Under the pieces are notes generated by a model, which had not been told where the DNA came from, did not search any database, and saw only the letters and a list, made by a program, of their open reading frames with translations. A program made the position numbers and the translations under genes. Shown in pieces: positions 20,048 to 30,853 of a DNA stretch of 64,000 nucleotides. Position 1 is the first letter of the stretch. Each line of letters begins with the position of its first letter. Source of the DNA: Cladophialophora immunda (Eukaryota; Ascomycota; Eurotiomycetes; Chaetothyriales; Herpotrichiellaceae); contig NW_015622544.1 of NCBI RefSeq assembly GCF_000835495.1, positions 4,554,855 through 4,618,854 on the forward strand, in the 5' to 3' direction.

Positions 20048-23000
20048 TCAGCCAAGGAACTTCTTCAACGTGTGCTCGAGCTTCGACATTGCCAGCGGCT
20101 TCGGAAGAAATGCGTCTGTACCTGCCGACATGCAAAGCGCTTGGGCATCAGGGCCAACGACGGCTGTGACCATAATGATGGGCCGCCTGGTGCGAGAAAG
20201 TGGCCCAAGTAGTTCCTGGCTCTCCAGCTCTCGAATTCTCTTTGTCGCGGTGATGCCATCCATCCGTGGCATCGACTGGTCCATCAGGATTATGTCGATA
20301 TCATGGTCGTGCTCGACAAGCTTATCGATGGCTTCTAGCCCATCATCTGCCACGATGACATTGTAGCCAAGCGTATTCAGCATCTTCACCCCGAGCTTCT
20401 GGTTGATTTTGTTGTCTTCCACCAATAGCACCGTTGCGCCGCTCAGCGTCTTGGTCTCGTGGGTTGGCCGCGAGTCTTGGTTGTCGTCCACCACATCGAC
20501 AACAGGGGCAAACCTGACGGATCGATCTATGGACGACCTACCAGTACGAGCTGCCGAAACTATGCTCTCGACCATGCGATGCCACAGGAATGGTCTTCTG
20601 ACCGGTATGACGTGCGGCGGAGGGACAGAGCCCAACGATTCGTCGAGCAGTGTTTGGGAGTCATATGACAAGATAACAAGTTGGTGTCGAAGGTCAAATA
20701 TTCGCCCTAGGAGCTTTGGGTGGCTGGTCAGAAACACCAGGTCTGTCCAGATATAACCGAAAGAGTCCGATATCTCATCATCTGGATCTACTCGGATTAA
20801 ATCGAAATCAAATGCTCTCCAAGCTAGTTGCAGTCCTTCCGTAAATCGAGCATTGCAGTCTTGCAGGAGCGCAATCCGCCGATTGGGAACATGAGAGCTC
20901 AAGGCGTCCGGCGTATCGGCTGACAGATGAAGTGGAATGGTGACAGTGAAGGTACTGCCGGATTTTTCAGCTCCCACATTATCTGCCTGGTGGGATTTGC
21001 TCTCCACAGCAATTGTCCCTTCCATTTTCTGTAGTAGTTGCCTGATGATTGCCAGGCCGAGACCAGTCCCTCGCTCAGCGCCTCGGGTTTGGGCCTGCTT
21101 GAATGGTTCAAAAAGATGGGGCAAAAATGACTCGGGTATGCCAAAGCCGGAATCTCTAACGGTGATAGCCAAGTCCATGTCCTTGATTTCCACGAGGAGA
21201 AGTACGTATCCAGATTGCGTAAACTTCAGAGCGTTTGTAAGCAAGTTCATCAGGATCCGCTGTAGATAAGTCTCATCCAGGAAAAGTGAGGCTGGCACTT
21301 GCGGCGCCACGACAATCATCAACTCAGTGCCAAACTCCTCGTCCTTGTTGGGCAAAATCGCCAGGATAGACTCACACACTTTGCGGAGATCGAGGCTGGT
21401 TGGTCGACAGACAGCTTCTCCTTTCTCTAAGCGAGACCAGTCAAGGACGTTAGCCGTGATCATGGAGAGCGATCTTGTCGCTTGCTGTATGGCAAGGAGG
21501 AGGAGACGAGCTTCTTCGCTCAGTTCTGTGCGCGATAGCAGGTCACTGTAACCCTGTAGCTGATGTAAAGGCGTCCGGATCTCATGACTGGCGCTTGCTA
21601 TGAACTCGCTCCTTACAGCTGCAGCTGCTTCCGCATTTTCTTTTTGAGCAATTGCGGCCCAGAGTTTTCTTCGAGTGTGGACAATTTCAGCCAGCTTATT
21701 TCGAGCCACCGTCGCCGAGTGCGCAAGAAGACCGTTTGCAAGCAAGCAGGTGAGAATAGCGATGCTGGTGACGGCGATTGCTAGGTCTGGGGGATACCCA
21801 CGTTCGGCCGTCGGGGTGGCCTGGGACCAAAAGGTAGTCGCCCACATTCCCGTAAAATGCATGGCGGCAACTCCCGCCGCTGCTACTATCGAGAAAATGA
21901 GTTGCTGGGATAGGTTGACCTCAATTTGGGGCATCAGTATACATCCCAAGGTGCAGACCAGCCAACTGCTCGACGCCGAGAGAAGGACGATGAGTGGGTG
22001 AAGCGTAACGTGGCCTCTGGGGATTTCCAAAGCCAATATGCCAACATAGTGCATGGTGGTAATTGCCAAGCTCCATATGAAGCCCTTGCAAAAGTTTATC
22101 ATAGTCGCGCCATGGTACAGCAGCTCACCGATCCCGAGCAGAACATTCGTCGTGGTGGTAGTGTTACTCTTCCTAAATTTGAAGCTCATGAAGCCAGGGA
22201 GGCCAAGGCTGCTGCCGTCCGAATGATTTGTAGTCGAAGACCGTCGCGAACGCTCCCCTTCTTCCGAGCTCCTTTGGTAACTTTCAGTGTCGCGAGTAGA
22301 GTCGTCCTCTAGAGGGGATTCGTTTTGCGCGGAGAAAGGTTGTCGATCAGCTCCGACGGAGGGTTGGAGACGGTGAGGCAATCGAGATGATTCTATGGTT
22401 GTGCTGGTAGCAGGCGCACCGCCAGTGAAATGATCCTCCAAGAGCCCCAGGGTCATGCTGTCCCGACTCGGAGGACTGTGGTCGGCAGGGCCATTGGGAT
22501 GCTCCGGCGTAATGCCCTGTACCTCCTCACCTTCGCCCGAAACCCGTGTTCCCAGAAGAGCATCTGAGCTGTCATTGAGATCCTGCCTTGCGGCTGCTGC
22601 TTCCTTCTTCCTCTCTCGTCTGAGGGCTCTTATCCTGCTCTTCTTGACCAAGCGCAGATAACGATCGCGCATAAGGTCTGCGGCTAATGCCAGGAAAGTG
22701 AATATGACCGCCAGAGCTGCGCTTAAAACCGTCAATGGGACGTTCAACCCGATCGGAAGCGGAAGCTCGCAGGCCAACATGGCGATGAAGTGGAGGCACC
22801 AAATGGAACAGAAGCCGAAGGTCAAGCTGCCTAGGATAGTCCAAACCAAGACGCCTGAGAAGTATCGCGAGGTCCGTGCTTGACACATCATCTGAGTGGA
22901 GGTGAAGGCACCCAAGAGGGAGACTGCGATGGACGCAGCAATGAGCCCTCCATTCCAATGGGCCTCGAGTCGGCTGAAGGCCGGCTCTGCTTGGAGCTCA

Positions 23001-23068
23001 ACCATCTCTGTATGTTGTCGTGGCTGGTCGAGGTGGCCGTCACAGGATGGGGATTCTTGTCCGAGCAC
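20048..23068 (-). CDS. Hybrid histidine kinase with MHYT-type membrane sensor
   Basis: One exon, 1006 residues. The N-terminal half has about seven hydrophobic spans with three MHYT-like motifs, each at the end of a span: LHFIAM (near residue 92), TTMHYVGILA (near 345) and AAMHFTGMWA (near 410). The repeats are split by a long polar loop of about 190 residues. After the last span come a dimerisation/phosphoacceptor domain with H-box SASHEIRTPLHQL (near residue 505), an ATPase domain with N-box LMNLLTNALKFT, G1 DSGFGIP and G2 GTGLGLAI, then a C-terminal receiver with LLVEDNKINQKLG and the phosphoacceptor in IILMDQSMP. Signal flow should be His to Asp and then to a separate HPt protein, since none is present here. 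MHYT domains are thought to bind copper and sense oxygen, CO or NO in bacteria; that function is inference for this protein. Confidence 0.85.
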   Translation of the reverse strand: MLGQESPSCDGHLDQPRQHTEMVELQAEPAFSRLEAHWNGGLIAASIAVSLLGAFTSTQMMCQARTSRYFSGVLVWTILGSLTFGFCSIWCLHFIAMLACELPLPIGLNVPLTVLSAALAVIFTFLALAADLMRDRYLRLVKKSRIRALRRERKKEAAAARQDLNDSSDALLGTRVSGEGEEVQGITPEHPNGPADHSPPSRDSMTLGLLEDHFTGGAPATSTTIESSRLPHRLQPSVGADRQPFSAQNESPLEDDSTRDTESYQRSSEEGERSRRSSTTNHSDGSSLGLPGFMSFKFRKSNTTTTTNVLLGIGELLYHGATMINFCKGFIWSLAITTMHYVGILALEIPRGHVTLHPLIVLLSASSSWLVCTLGCILMPQIEVNLSQQLIFSIVAAAGVAAMHFTGMWATTFWSQATPTAERGYPPDLAIAVTSIAILTCLLANGLLAHSATVARNKLAEIVHTRRKLWAAIAQKENAEAAAAVRSEFIASASHEIRTPLHQLQGYSDLLSRTELSEEARLLLLAIQQATRSLSMITANVLDWSRLEKGEAVCRPTSLDLRKVCESILAILPNKDEEFGTELMIVVAPQVPASLFLDETYLQRILMNLLTNALKFTQSGYVLLLVEIKDMDLAITVRDSGFGIPESFLPHLFEPFKQAQTRGAERGTGLGLAIIRQLLQKMEGTIAVESKSHQADNVGAEKSGSTFTVTIPLHLSADTPDALSSHVPNRRIALLQDCNARFTEGLQLAWRAFDFDLIRVDPDDEISDSFGYIWTDLVFLTSHPKLLGRIFDLRHQLVILSYDSQTLLDESLGSVPPPHVIPVRRPFLWHRMVESIVSAARTGRSSIDRSVRFAPVVDVVDDNQDSRPTHETKTLSGATVLLVEDNKINQKLGVKMLNTLGYNVIVADDGLEAIDKLVEHDHDIDIILMDQSMPRMDGITATKRIRELESQELLGPLSRTRRPIIMVTAVVGPDAQALCMSAGTDAFLPKPLAMSKLEHTLKKFLG

Positions 23069-24781
23069 GCCTTATGCTCTTCCCTAAGTCTAACATAATG
23101 GCACTGACTTGCATGCCACCGCGTGTTTTCTTTCCGACACTGTTTTGCGGCGCAGTCAGGGTCTTCTCTGTGTTTCTGAGGTCGCGTAATAATAAAGGGG
23201 ACAAGGTGCGGATCAGTTCGAGGGTGGTCTGAGGGCGGCGTTCGGCGCGAGGATTGGACCCTGTGTTTACCACGATGCCCGGCGAGCCCAGGCCTGCATG
23301 GGAGGGTATTGATGATAAATGTCCTTGCGCCGATGACAGACCGGCAACATCGGAGCGGTGGAACGAGGGCAGGTAAGATAAATGGCCCAAAGAAGGATTC
23401 CTGGGAAAAGAGCGGATGCAGAGTCATTCGAGGCGAATATCCGGCTGCACGCTATGGACATTTGCCGAGTGCGTCACTGCACATCAAACATCGCCCGATG
23501 GAAGCTTGTTATTAACCCCAGGGGCCGGATTAGGAAGTGATGGAGTGCCTTTAGTGGTCAGGAAGCCCGTCCCGCAGAGCCTGCTTAACTAAAGTGTGTC
23601 GGCTGGCCCCTAATGAATGGGCGCCCCCTGAATGATCAACTGTGGGGTTTTAGCGCGCACGTTTTCCCTTTGCTTGGCCTGCCATCTCAGAACCTTGGGC
23701 AGCCTCCTTGAAGTCTGAGCGCACCATTAAAGGATCCAATTTCGCATTGAATTCCATCTGACTGATGACTTTCCCATCCCGCAATACGAGCAACAATGAG
23801 ATGTCTCTGGGGGTGGTTGCTCCGGGCTTTGGCTTCCTCATTGAATCATATTTCGCATCCTTTGTTCTATGCGGTGACTTTGACTACCATAGGTAGATAC
23901 CGAGGTATTAATCATAGCATATCTTGCTCCTCTTGAATATGCACTCGACGGACAACACGACGCTCCTGACAGAAACCAGCAGCCTTGGCTTCCAGCTTGT
24001 GGCACTTGACCGGTCATTTATATGTATCAACGACATGATCTTACACCTAGAGCACACACATCGTGATGGCTTCGATCAAGATGAACGCAGAGCCGAGTCC
24101 CAGCTGCTTATGAGAAGATGTTCTAATCAGAGCTCAATGTGGAAATCCTCGGACATACACGGGGTACTGGCAAGGCTTCACGCGACACAGCGATATCACG
24201 AGTACGAGTTGGTACGGTGGGCCAGGCAGCTCCTTAGGCAGGTTCCTGGCTCGTACCGGTATAGGGGGTGAGCGGTTACGGTGCTATTTGGGTACCCAAG
24301 CTAAGTTTCTCCCTATAACAAGAAAGTCTCCCGGCCGCGGGGCATCAATAATGGCAGAGAGCATCGGCTCCCGACTCGCCAATACCCCTCGGTGTCTAGG
24401 CGCCCAACCGAAACATTCTCCAACCAACCACATGGCTTGCTCTTTGCAACACCAAGATCAACCAAGCATGCCTTGCTGGTGAGATGGAGAAGCTGCCTTA
24501 TGAATGGACCATGGCGGCTAACTGCTCACCTCCCGTCCGTCTCCTTCGCTGATCATGTTCTCTATATAAATCCGTTGTCGGCATCTCAGGTTACCGCACC
24601 ATTCGACGAAGGACCTCCAACATCTAATGAACTGACTTTAATATCATTGAATCGACCTCCTTGGTTGCTGCGGAAAAGTTGAGGCTTCACGTCTGGTTTA
24701 GTACCTGTTTCCGAGTTCCTTGTTACGTCTTGATTTCACTGAACTGCTGTCTCCCTCCTCGCCCTTGCGACCGTTGTCATC
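23069..24781. other. Intergenic region between the histidine kinase and AIM24 genes
   Basis: A 1.7-kb gap upstream of two divergent genes. A 63-codon minus-strand frame (23841-23650) is listed separately. A plus-strand frame at 23924-24271 has no splice partner or domain. There is no tRNA-like or transposon-like structure that I could see. Confidence 0.35.
23650..23841 (-). CDS. Short unrecognised ORF or last exon
   Basis: The frame encodes 63 residues starting MRKPKPGATTP, with a hydrophobic beta-like stretch (ISLLLVLRDGKVISQM) and a basic end (GQAKGKRAR). The frame stays open for about 14 codons above the ATG, so it could be the last exon of a spliced gene whose first exon lies above 23900. 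I do not recognise it and found no clear acceptor. It could be chance. Confidence 0.2.
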   Translation of the reverse strand: MRKPKPGATTPRDISLLLVLRDGKVISQMEFNAKLDPLMVRSDFKEAAQGSEMAGQAKGKRAR

Positions 24782-26201
24782 ATGTCCTATCCTGCTCCCG
24801 GTTCAGGACAGCCGCAAGGAGGCTATTATCCTCGTATGAGTCCCTCCACCGTGCTTCGAACCCCTGAAGAATCGCTGACTGGCATCCAGCGCCACCATCC
24901 AATGGCCAGCGTACGGATAGAAGAATAGCTGCCCCCTCGGCCGTTCGCGAAACTGACCTCGTTTAGCATCATTTCCTCCTCCGCCTAGCCAACAGTCCCC
25001 GCCTCCCAGTTTCTTCCCTCCGCCTCCATCAGGCCCGTCGCTGCCTGCGCAGAATGCCTCATATCCTCCCCCTCCCATATCCCATCTAGCAGCGCAGACT
25101 CCTTCTCCTCCTCCCATCCAGCAGCCTACCGCTCAACGACCATTCAACTATTCCACCGTCCCTGCCTCGGCGCCCGCCCACAAAACCACCTTCGACCATG
25201 GTACAATTCACAACCGGCAGCCTTCGTACAATGGCCCGGCGGCCTCGTTCGACGAAGCCGAAGAGAAAGTCACATCCCCTCGCCTACAAAAACTTACCAA
25301 GGAGATGGCGAACGTGATGAAACTGCCTGAGGGGCCCTCGCTGGTTGGGGTGCCGCAAGGAGGCCAATTCGTTGGTGTCCAAGCTACGACGCAGGACGAC
25401 GTAGGCACATTCAATGGTGGCTCGTACCGCATCTCACATCGCGACACGAATTCCATATTGACAATACAGTTGGCCATGGGGTGCCCCATCACCGCGAAAC
25501 CCGGTGTCATGATCGCAATGAGCCCTTCAGTCATGTTGAAAGGAAACGTCAAGTTCAGCGTCAAGAAATTATTGATTGGCGGAGAAATGGCGCACTCGAC
25601 ATTCACCGGCCCCGGAGAGGTGCTGCTCGCGCCGAGTACACTAGGGGATATTTCGATCCTACGGCTCGCGGGGAATGAGACGTGGAGCGTCGGGCGCGAC
25701 GCGTTCCTGGCCTGCACGCAGGGAGTGGTGAAAGAGTATAAGAGCCAGTCAATCAGCAAAGCCATGTTCTCCGGCGAGGGTCTCTTTGTCTACAAGATCT
25801 CCGGCATTGGCATCCTGTGGATGTCCACGTTCGGAGCGGTGTTGAGGAAAGATGTGAGTTCCCGACGATACCCCCTCCGCCCAGCAGAGGAAGAACCCAC
25901 CTATCCATTAACTCACTTCACTCAACCTCGAGAAATCTCTTGAGAAAGTCAACGACTTCTAACCAGCGTTCTAATATAGCTCGTCGACGGCGAAAAATAC
26001 ATCATCGACAACGGCCACCTCGTCGCCTGGAACTGCAAGTACGTCCTCGAACGCGTCGCCTCCGGAGGCATCATATCCGGAATCAGCTCGGGCGAAGGTT
26101 TGATATGTAAGTTCACGGGTCCTGGGACGGTCTTCATGCAGACACGCAACGCAGCTGCCTTTTCGGCATTCATCAGTGGAAACTCACATCGGGAGGTATG
26201 A
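24782..26201 (+). CDS. AIM24: AIM24-family protein
   Basis: The model is join(24782..24833, 24890..24910, 24967..25853, 25980..26201), 393 residues. Exon 2 is only 21 nt and is needed to keep the proline-rich frame (YYPP-PPSNGQ-PSFPPPP). The first about 110 residues are Pro, Gln and Ser rich; the core from about 140 on is the AIM24 beta-sandwich fold, with [37 protein letters not shown] and [15 protein letters not shown]. Yeast Aim24 is an inner mitochondrial membrane protein that helps MICOS; related proteins without a presequence are common in filamentous fungi, and this N-terminus does not look like a presequence, so the location is uncertain. The stop at 26199 follows GGNSHREV closely; an alternative 3' intron beginning at GTATGA there cannot be excluded. 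Confidence 0.8.
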
Positions 26202-26436
26202 ACAAGGAACAATGACATTTCTAATAATAGTTAGCGGTCCTACTTTGTCTTCATGAGCGTTACGCCTGTAATCTCGGTGTGCTCCATATCAAGTTCGTTT
26301 TCCATTTTCGGGCCTTCTCATGCCTATTTTCACATGGAGTCGTATCTTTTCGCCAACGCCATGCCATTCCCCTCCCTCGCGGAAACGACTGAATCCGCCC
26401 CTCCCTCCAACCCAGCCTCGAAATTCCAGACTAGGC

Positions 26437-27609
26437 TTATCCATTGAGCCTCTTTCTCTTGCCCACTTGAGCCGTGAAACCGCTCTTGATAGCCGTCACT
26501 GACCGTCTGCTGCCACATGACTTGCACGTGACAAAGTACAGCCGGTTCTCACCTTTGCTCAACTCGGTGTTGGGGGACCGGCAGGTCTTGCAAGTCACGT
26601 ACTCGACGATATACCGTCTCAGGACGTTCTCAATCTGTTTCTGTTGGAATCTGCCCTTGATGACCAATCTCTTGGACCCATCGACCGAACCGCTCGTGCC
26701 GAGTTCGGCGAACAGGAATTGGGTGACGTGCTCGTCGTTTCGGTTCATCCTCTTGCAGATCTCGGCGATGTTGGCGAAGATTGTCTTCTTGTTGCCTTCC
26801 CTTAGACATTGAGGGGGTGGGATCTTGTATGATTTGCTCCCGGAGGACAGAATGTCCGGATTGTGTTCGTTGACGAGGTGGAAGAATCGTTTGAGGAGAA
26901 GCTCGTACGAAATCGGGGATGTGGCGTCATGAGCCCAAATTCCTGTTCCCTGAGTCATGTCCCCTGTCTGTTCCTGTGCCGCAACCTCCTCTTGCTCTTC
27001 CGCTGTTGCATCCGCAAGGCCGGCGCGGGCGAGCTTCTCGGCGAAGTCTTCTCCCTCAGCTTTTGGTTTGGTTGACTTCTTTTTCTTCTTCTTCAAGGCG
27101 GAGGCGTCGAAGTCGCCGTCAGCACCAGTACCGGGAGCGGCGGCTTCGCCATCCTCCTTGTCCTCCGTTTTCGATTTGGTCGATTTCTTCTTTTTCTTGT
27201 TTAGGCCTGCGAACATGTCCGTCATTTCATCGACGGCTTGGTCATCGGGCGCTGTAGATTCACGAAGCGTCAGTCTCGATTTACTCCTTGATGTTCCTGG
27301 AGAGCCCCTACGTGAAGAGTGTTTCTCTGCCGTAACCTTGTCCTCAGCGCCGGACAGAGGTGCCTCTGAGATCTCGCCATTTTCATCCATGATGGTGCTG
27401 TCGCCGCTGAATGCGACCGATTTGCGAGGTTTTCGATGAGGGATCGGTTGAGGATGTTCCTGTGTAAGAGGAGATGATGTGTCAGTCACGTCTGAATTCT
27501 TCCTGCTTGTGGGGCGAGGTGCATGAGGTTTCAGATTGGGTTCCCCGACTGAGGAGGCATCTGCGTGCGAGGTGGGGATTTGAGTGGCGTTACGCACAAC
27601 TTCAGCCAT
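26437..27609 (-). CDS. SUI3: Translation initiation factor eIF2 subunit beta
   Basis: One exon, 390 residues from the MAEVV start; an upstream in-frame ATG at 27663 adds 18 residues that lack family likeness. The protein has a long charged N-terminus with two lysine blocks (KKKKKSTKSK near 140 and KKKKKKSTKPK near 170), which bind eIF5 and eIF2B in yeast. The C-terminal domain (from about 245) has YELLLKRFFHLVNEHNPDIL, PPPQCLREGNKKTIFANI and the zinc-binding CKTCRSPNT with CKSCGSRRSV. With alpha and gamma it delivers Met-tRNAi to the 40S subunit. The yeast factor has three lysine blocks; only two are evident here. Confidence 0.92.
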   Translation of the reverse strand: MAEVVRNATQIPTSHADASSVGEPNLKPHAPRPTSRKNSDVTDTSSPLTQEHPQPIPHRKPRKSVAFSGDSTIMDENGEISEAPLSGAEDKVTAEKHSSRRGSPGTSRSKSRLTLRESTAPDDQAVDEMTDMFAGLNKKKKKSTKSKTEDKEDGEAAAPGTGADGDFDASALKKKKKKSTKPKAEGEDFAEKLARAGLADATAEEQEEVAAQEQTGDMTQGTGIWAHDATSPISYELLLKRFFHLVNEHNPDILSSGSKSYKIPPPQCLREGNKKTIFANIAEICKRMNRNDEHVTQFLFAELGTSGSVDGSKRLVIKGRFQQKQIENVLRRYIVEYVTCKTCRSPNTELSKGENRLYFVTCKSCGSRRSVTAIKSGFTAQVGKRKRLNG

Positions 27610-28084
27610 GATTCGTGGTGCTTGAGTATGTTGCAGATGAGATGAAGATATCGGAATGCTCAATTCCTCTTTGTCTGTTCTCTAAATTGTGGGAGAAGGT
27701 TCAGGAAGATGTGTGGAATCGAGAAGTGCAGCATCGGGGATATTTTCCTGCTCAAATAATATCGATAATTAATGAGTCAACCCCAGGTCAGAGAACGTGT
27801 AGTGACGCATGGCACGTGCCACTTATTTTCCGTGGTCTGACAAATCTGCCACTATTTGACATCCCCAGCTAATTTTGTCAGACAAAACCGCATCAATGCG
27901 CAGTAGCCTTGCCGACTTTCATTCGTCCATTCCACTTCACTGACCACCGTCAACGCAGGCATTCCAGTTGATTGATTCATCCCGTCCGGTGGTGGACTGC
28001 TGCTATGATTTCGTCCTAGGATTCCTTTTAGAGCGGCCTGCCCTTGGCTGAAGGCGACAAATTCCATTCCATTCCGTCGCCAAC
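27610..28084. promoter_or_regulatory. Divergent promoter of eIF2-beta and the Mim2-like gene
   Basis: The 475-bp gap lies between two divergent starts. It has AT-rich stretches near 27750 (AATAATATCGATAATTAAT). No factor site is assigned. Confidence 0.35.
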
Positions 28085-28529
28085 ATGTCTGAAACAGATG
28101 GTACAGCTGCCTCCTTCATTGAACCTCCCTCGAGCGGCGACGACGACAACGACGTCGACTCCTTGCCTTCCGAACCCGACTCCGACGAAGTCACTGTGAG
28201 CGAAGAGGACGAATATTCAGAGTCCGACGCAGAGCGAGAGTGGAAAGAGAGCTTGCAACAGCTGGAGTTACTGTTGTCCATGGTCATCGTCCCCTACGTC
28301 GGGAAGTACTTTGGGAGGAAATTTGCCTATTGGGGTATGTGAATTTGCGTCCGTATGCGCACTTAGGATGCCCGCGCTGTCCAAGCTTTCTTCTGCAGAG
28401 GGGGAAGCTAACTGAAAAACCACAGGGTGGAAACAATTCATGGAATGGAAATACCCGGTTGAGATCGTCGTGACGAGCAAGGCGGCGTTCAAGGGAATTG
28501 GTGCTGTAGAGGCTGCAGCTTCTCTATAA
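28085..28529 (+). CDS. MIM2: Mim2-like mitochondrial outer-membrane import protein
   Basis: The model is join(28085..28334, 28426..28529), 117 residues; the intron runs GTATGT to CACAG and restores AYWGWKQFMEWKYP. The N-terminal half is very acidic (SSGDDDNDVDSLPSEPDSDE), followed by a single predicted membrane helix (LELLLSMVIVPYVGKYFG, about residues 60-77) and a tail with conserved Trp and Gly residues ending AAASL. Acidic cytosolic half, one central helix and short tail fit Mim2, which acts with Mim1 in inserting outer-membrane helices. Identification rests on memory of the family pattern (FGRKxAYWxW); Tom22 also has an acidic N-terminus but differs in the helix. Confidence 0.65.
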
Positions 28530-29149
28530 AGGCAAAATAACAACATTGTTGTCTCGGGAGGAACGCTGAAAATGAGGAAGCTCTCAAACATCGATTTGAT
28601 CGAGCAGACTGTGGACCGAAACTCTGCAGCGCAATGAAAAATTGGGCATTCCAAGATGCGGCCGCTTCCATGGAGGGGGCAGTCTCGCCAGGAGTTTTCT
28701 TGCGTGATCCAGAAGGCTGTCGGTGTACGGTCAACAAAGTCCATGGGCAGCTAAACACAACATAACGAACGAATTTATTTAGAAGAACGCAATAACGCCA
28801 ACAAACCCAAAACCAGCATCACCAGCGACCTTGTTCTTCGGGGTTGGAGGGGTTGAGGCATTTCGCTGGCCGGGCGCCGTCGCGCATCATGCCGATTTTT
28901 GGTACTGTTGTGTCTGCCGAAGAGGATAGCTGCCCGTCCCCAGTCGGCATATTGCAACTCAATCGCCTTGGAACAGTGATACCCTCTCGCCGTTCTCGCT
29001 TCGTATGCGTTTCTATTATGTCCCCCAGAGCAATCATTTCGAAGCTTTCCTGTTCCCCTCTTCCTCTCTTCTATCCATCTTTTATCCCAGCCCTCTTGTA
29101 GCATGTGTAGAAACAAGCACTGAGTATTGAAATCGTAGGATTGTCTCCG
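28530..29149. other. Convergent 3' region
   Basis: This 620-bp stretch lies between the Mim2-like gene and the stop of the F-box gene. The short minus-strand frames (28775-29116, 28819-29037) lack splice sites and domains. I see nothing else in it. Confidence 0.35.
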
Positions 29150-30478
29150 TCAATTCCCCAATGCTGGTATTCGCTCTGACCTTTTCAATGACACAGCTTG
29201 GTGCTGACGTGCCTTCTCTGTATTTGCAACATCGGTGTCTGGATCGGACGAAGACTCAACAGGCTCTGAGGGCGGCTGCCACGTCCGCTTCAGAACAGAT
29301 ATCTCGCCATCAATGTCCACGCCTACAGTCAGCCCTCGAACTGTGAAGCAGAAGATCTCCGCAGCTTCCTGAGCCAACGGTCCGAGCCACTTTGCATACA
29401 GTGAGTCTTTGGGAATGACGACGGGAAACGAGAACCCAGGTAGCCAAATCATATTTTCCCTTTGAAACTGGTTTTCAGGAGGAAGTAAAAGTCCCATCTC
29501 CCCCCATATCGAATCATTTTCTTGTTCAAAAGCCCGGCGGAGGTCGGCAACGCACAAATTACCAGCTTCTAATTCATTTCGGGGGTTGGCACTGGTCGCC
29601 CAGGCGACATTCGGGAGGATGATTTGGATGTGGTGATAATTTTTCTTGCAAGGGGGCTGGAAGATCCATCCCCATTCCCTCAGGATTAACTGCATGCCCT
29701 TTGAGTCCCACTGGAAGCATCCCGTTAGCCCAAGTCAGTTTTGAATCGCTTCTAGATCAGACGAGAACATCATGCAAGGAGGGCTGAAAGTGGCACTCAC
29801 GAAAGGCATGAACTCTGGATGGCAGTGTCTCTCCTGAAAATACTGATCCCCCCGAAAATATGTCATGTCGATCTCGTGAAACACTAAAAAGAGGGACTTT
29901 TTGCCGTCTTTTCCATACTGTCTGTCGATGACCTCCTGTAGGATCCGGGAAAGGACAAGTGCTGCAGCGTAGTGTCCTGTTATGGCTCTCTGCGGCGCAA
30001 GCTCGTCGTTCAACTCTTCCGCCAGGCTGTTGTCGCGAAACCAGTTCACAGAATCACTCGTGTCAAGGCATGGAAGGAAGTGTACAGTCGTCCTTAATGA
30101 AATGTGACCGGGGCTCCCCCTGGATAGTCTCGTCCAAAGGATATTCCGATATTCTTCATATATGGAAGTCATCTGTCTGAAGTCGCCGAAAATAGGACCT
30201 ATGAGCAGGATCTGCTGGAGGGGAGTATTGAACATCAATTGATCGGCCAGGGCCCGGAATCGACGACACACTCGTCTGACATATGCGGCGCTGCGTAGAA
30301 GGTGGCGGCTGCCTCCCTGGTATAAAGAGATGCATCCCGTGATGACCTGGGACAGGATGAGGAGGAGGATCTCGTCAGGTAGTCTGGAAAAAGTGTCGAC
30401 TTTGTACTGGAAGAGTTGCTCTCGCCGCACTACTGATAGGGCGCCCAGATCCTCTGTGGTCAGGATGGGGAAGGCCAT
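29150..30478 (-). CDS. F-box domain protein
   Basis: The model is complement(join(29150..29710, 29801..30478)), 412 residues. The intron runs GTGAGT to TTCCAG and links EFMPF to WDSKGM in frame. Near residues 30-75 is an F-box (SRLPDEILLLILSQV followed by VRRVCRRFRALADQL). The rest is alpha/beta with no recognised repeat; the C-terminal part ends with acidic SSDPDTD. The protein likely serves as a substrate adaptor of an SCF ubiquitin ligase, the usual role of F-box proteins; the substrate is unknown. Filamentous ascomycetes have many such orphan F-box proteins. Confidence 0.75.
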
Positions 30479-30853
30479 ATTAGAGACTCTGTAACTGATG
30501 CTTGGATGGGGTAGTACTGGATACGCTTTGTAGGCGGCATGTGTATTTCCCTGAAGCTGCTCATCATCTCGGAATCCTCAGGCAACCCAAAACGCTGTTG
30601 GGCCACGGCAGGAGCCACCCACACAGCCATGTATCTCACAGTCAGACATCCTGGTTACCACTTAGACACCTACATACACCACGTACGCCCCCATCGGCAC
30701 ACACCTATTAGGCCATTCAACGCACACGAGGACAACGCATCACGAGCTCTCTCTCAACTCTGGGTTTCATTCGTTCTGGTTGGACAAAATAGGTTGCGAA
30801 TCGCATGGTGGAGTGCCAGACGGGGTCTGTTAATCGTCTTCATGGGTGTCCCT
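30479..30853. other. Intergenic region upstream of the F-box gene
   Basis: A 375-bp gap that holds the F-box promoter and the MGMT-like 3' end. The plus-strand frame at 30539-30961 is largely antisense to the MGMT-like gene. Nothing else stands out. Confidence 0.35.

Noticed and set aside
23924..24271. Plus-strand frame of 115 codons between the kinase and AIM24 genes
   Set aside because: Amino-acid composition is not implausible, but there is no domain, no acceptable splice partner and no upstream promoter sign. It was left as intergenic.
24840..24870. Possible tRNA B box (GGTTCGAAGC on the minus strand)
   Set aside because: The flanking bases do not pair as a T stem and no A box or acceptor stem was found; it lies in an AIM24 intron.
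24803..25117. Minus-strand glycine-rich frame opposite the AIM24 gene
   Set aside because: It mirrors the proline-rich N-terminus of the AIM24 protein and shows GGGG repeats only for that reason.
25208..25765. Minus-strand frame of 185 codons
   Set aside because: It is antisense to the AIM24 core, where the plus-strand reading has clear family motifs.
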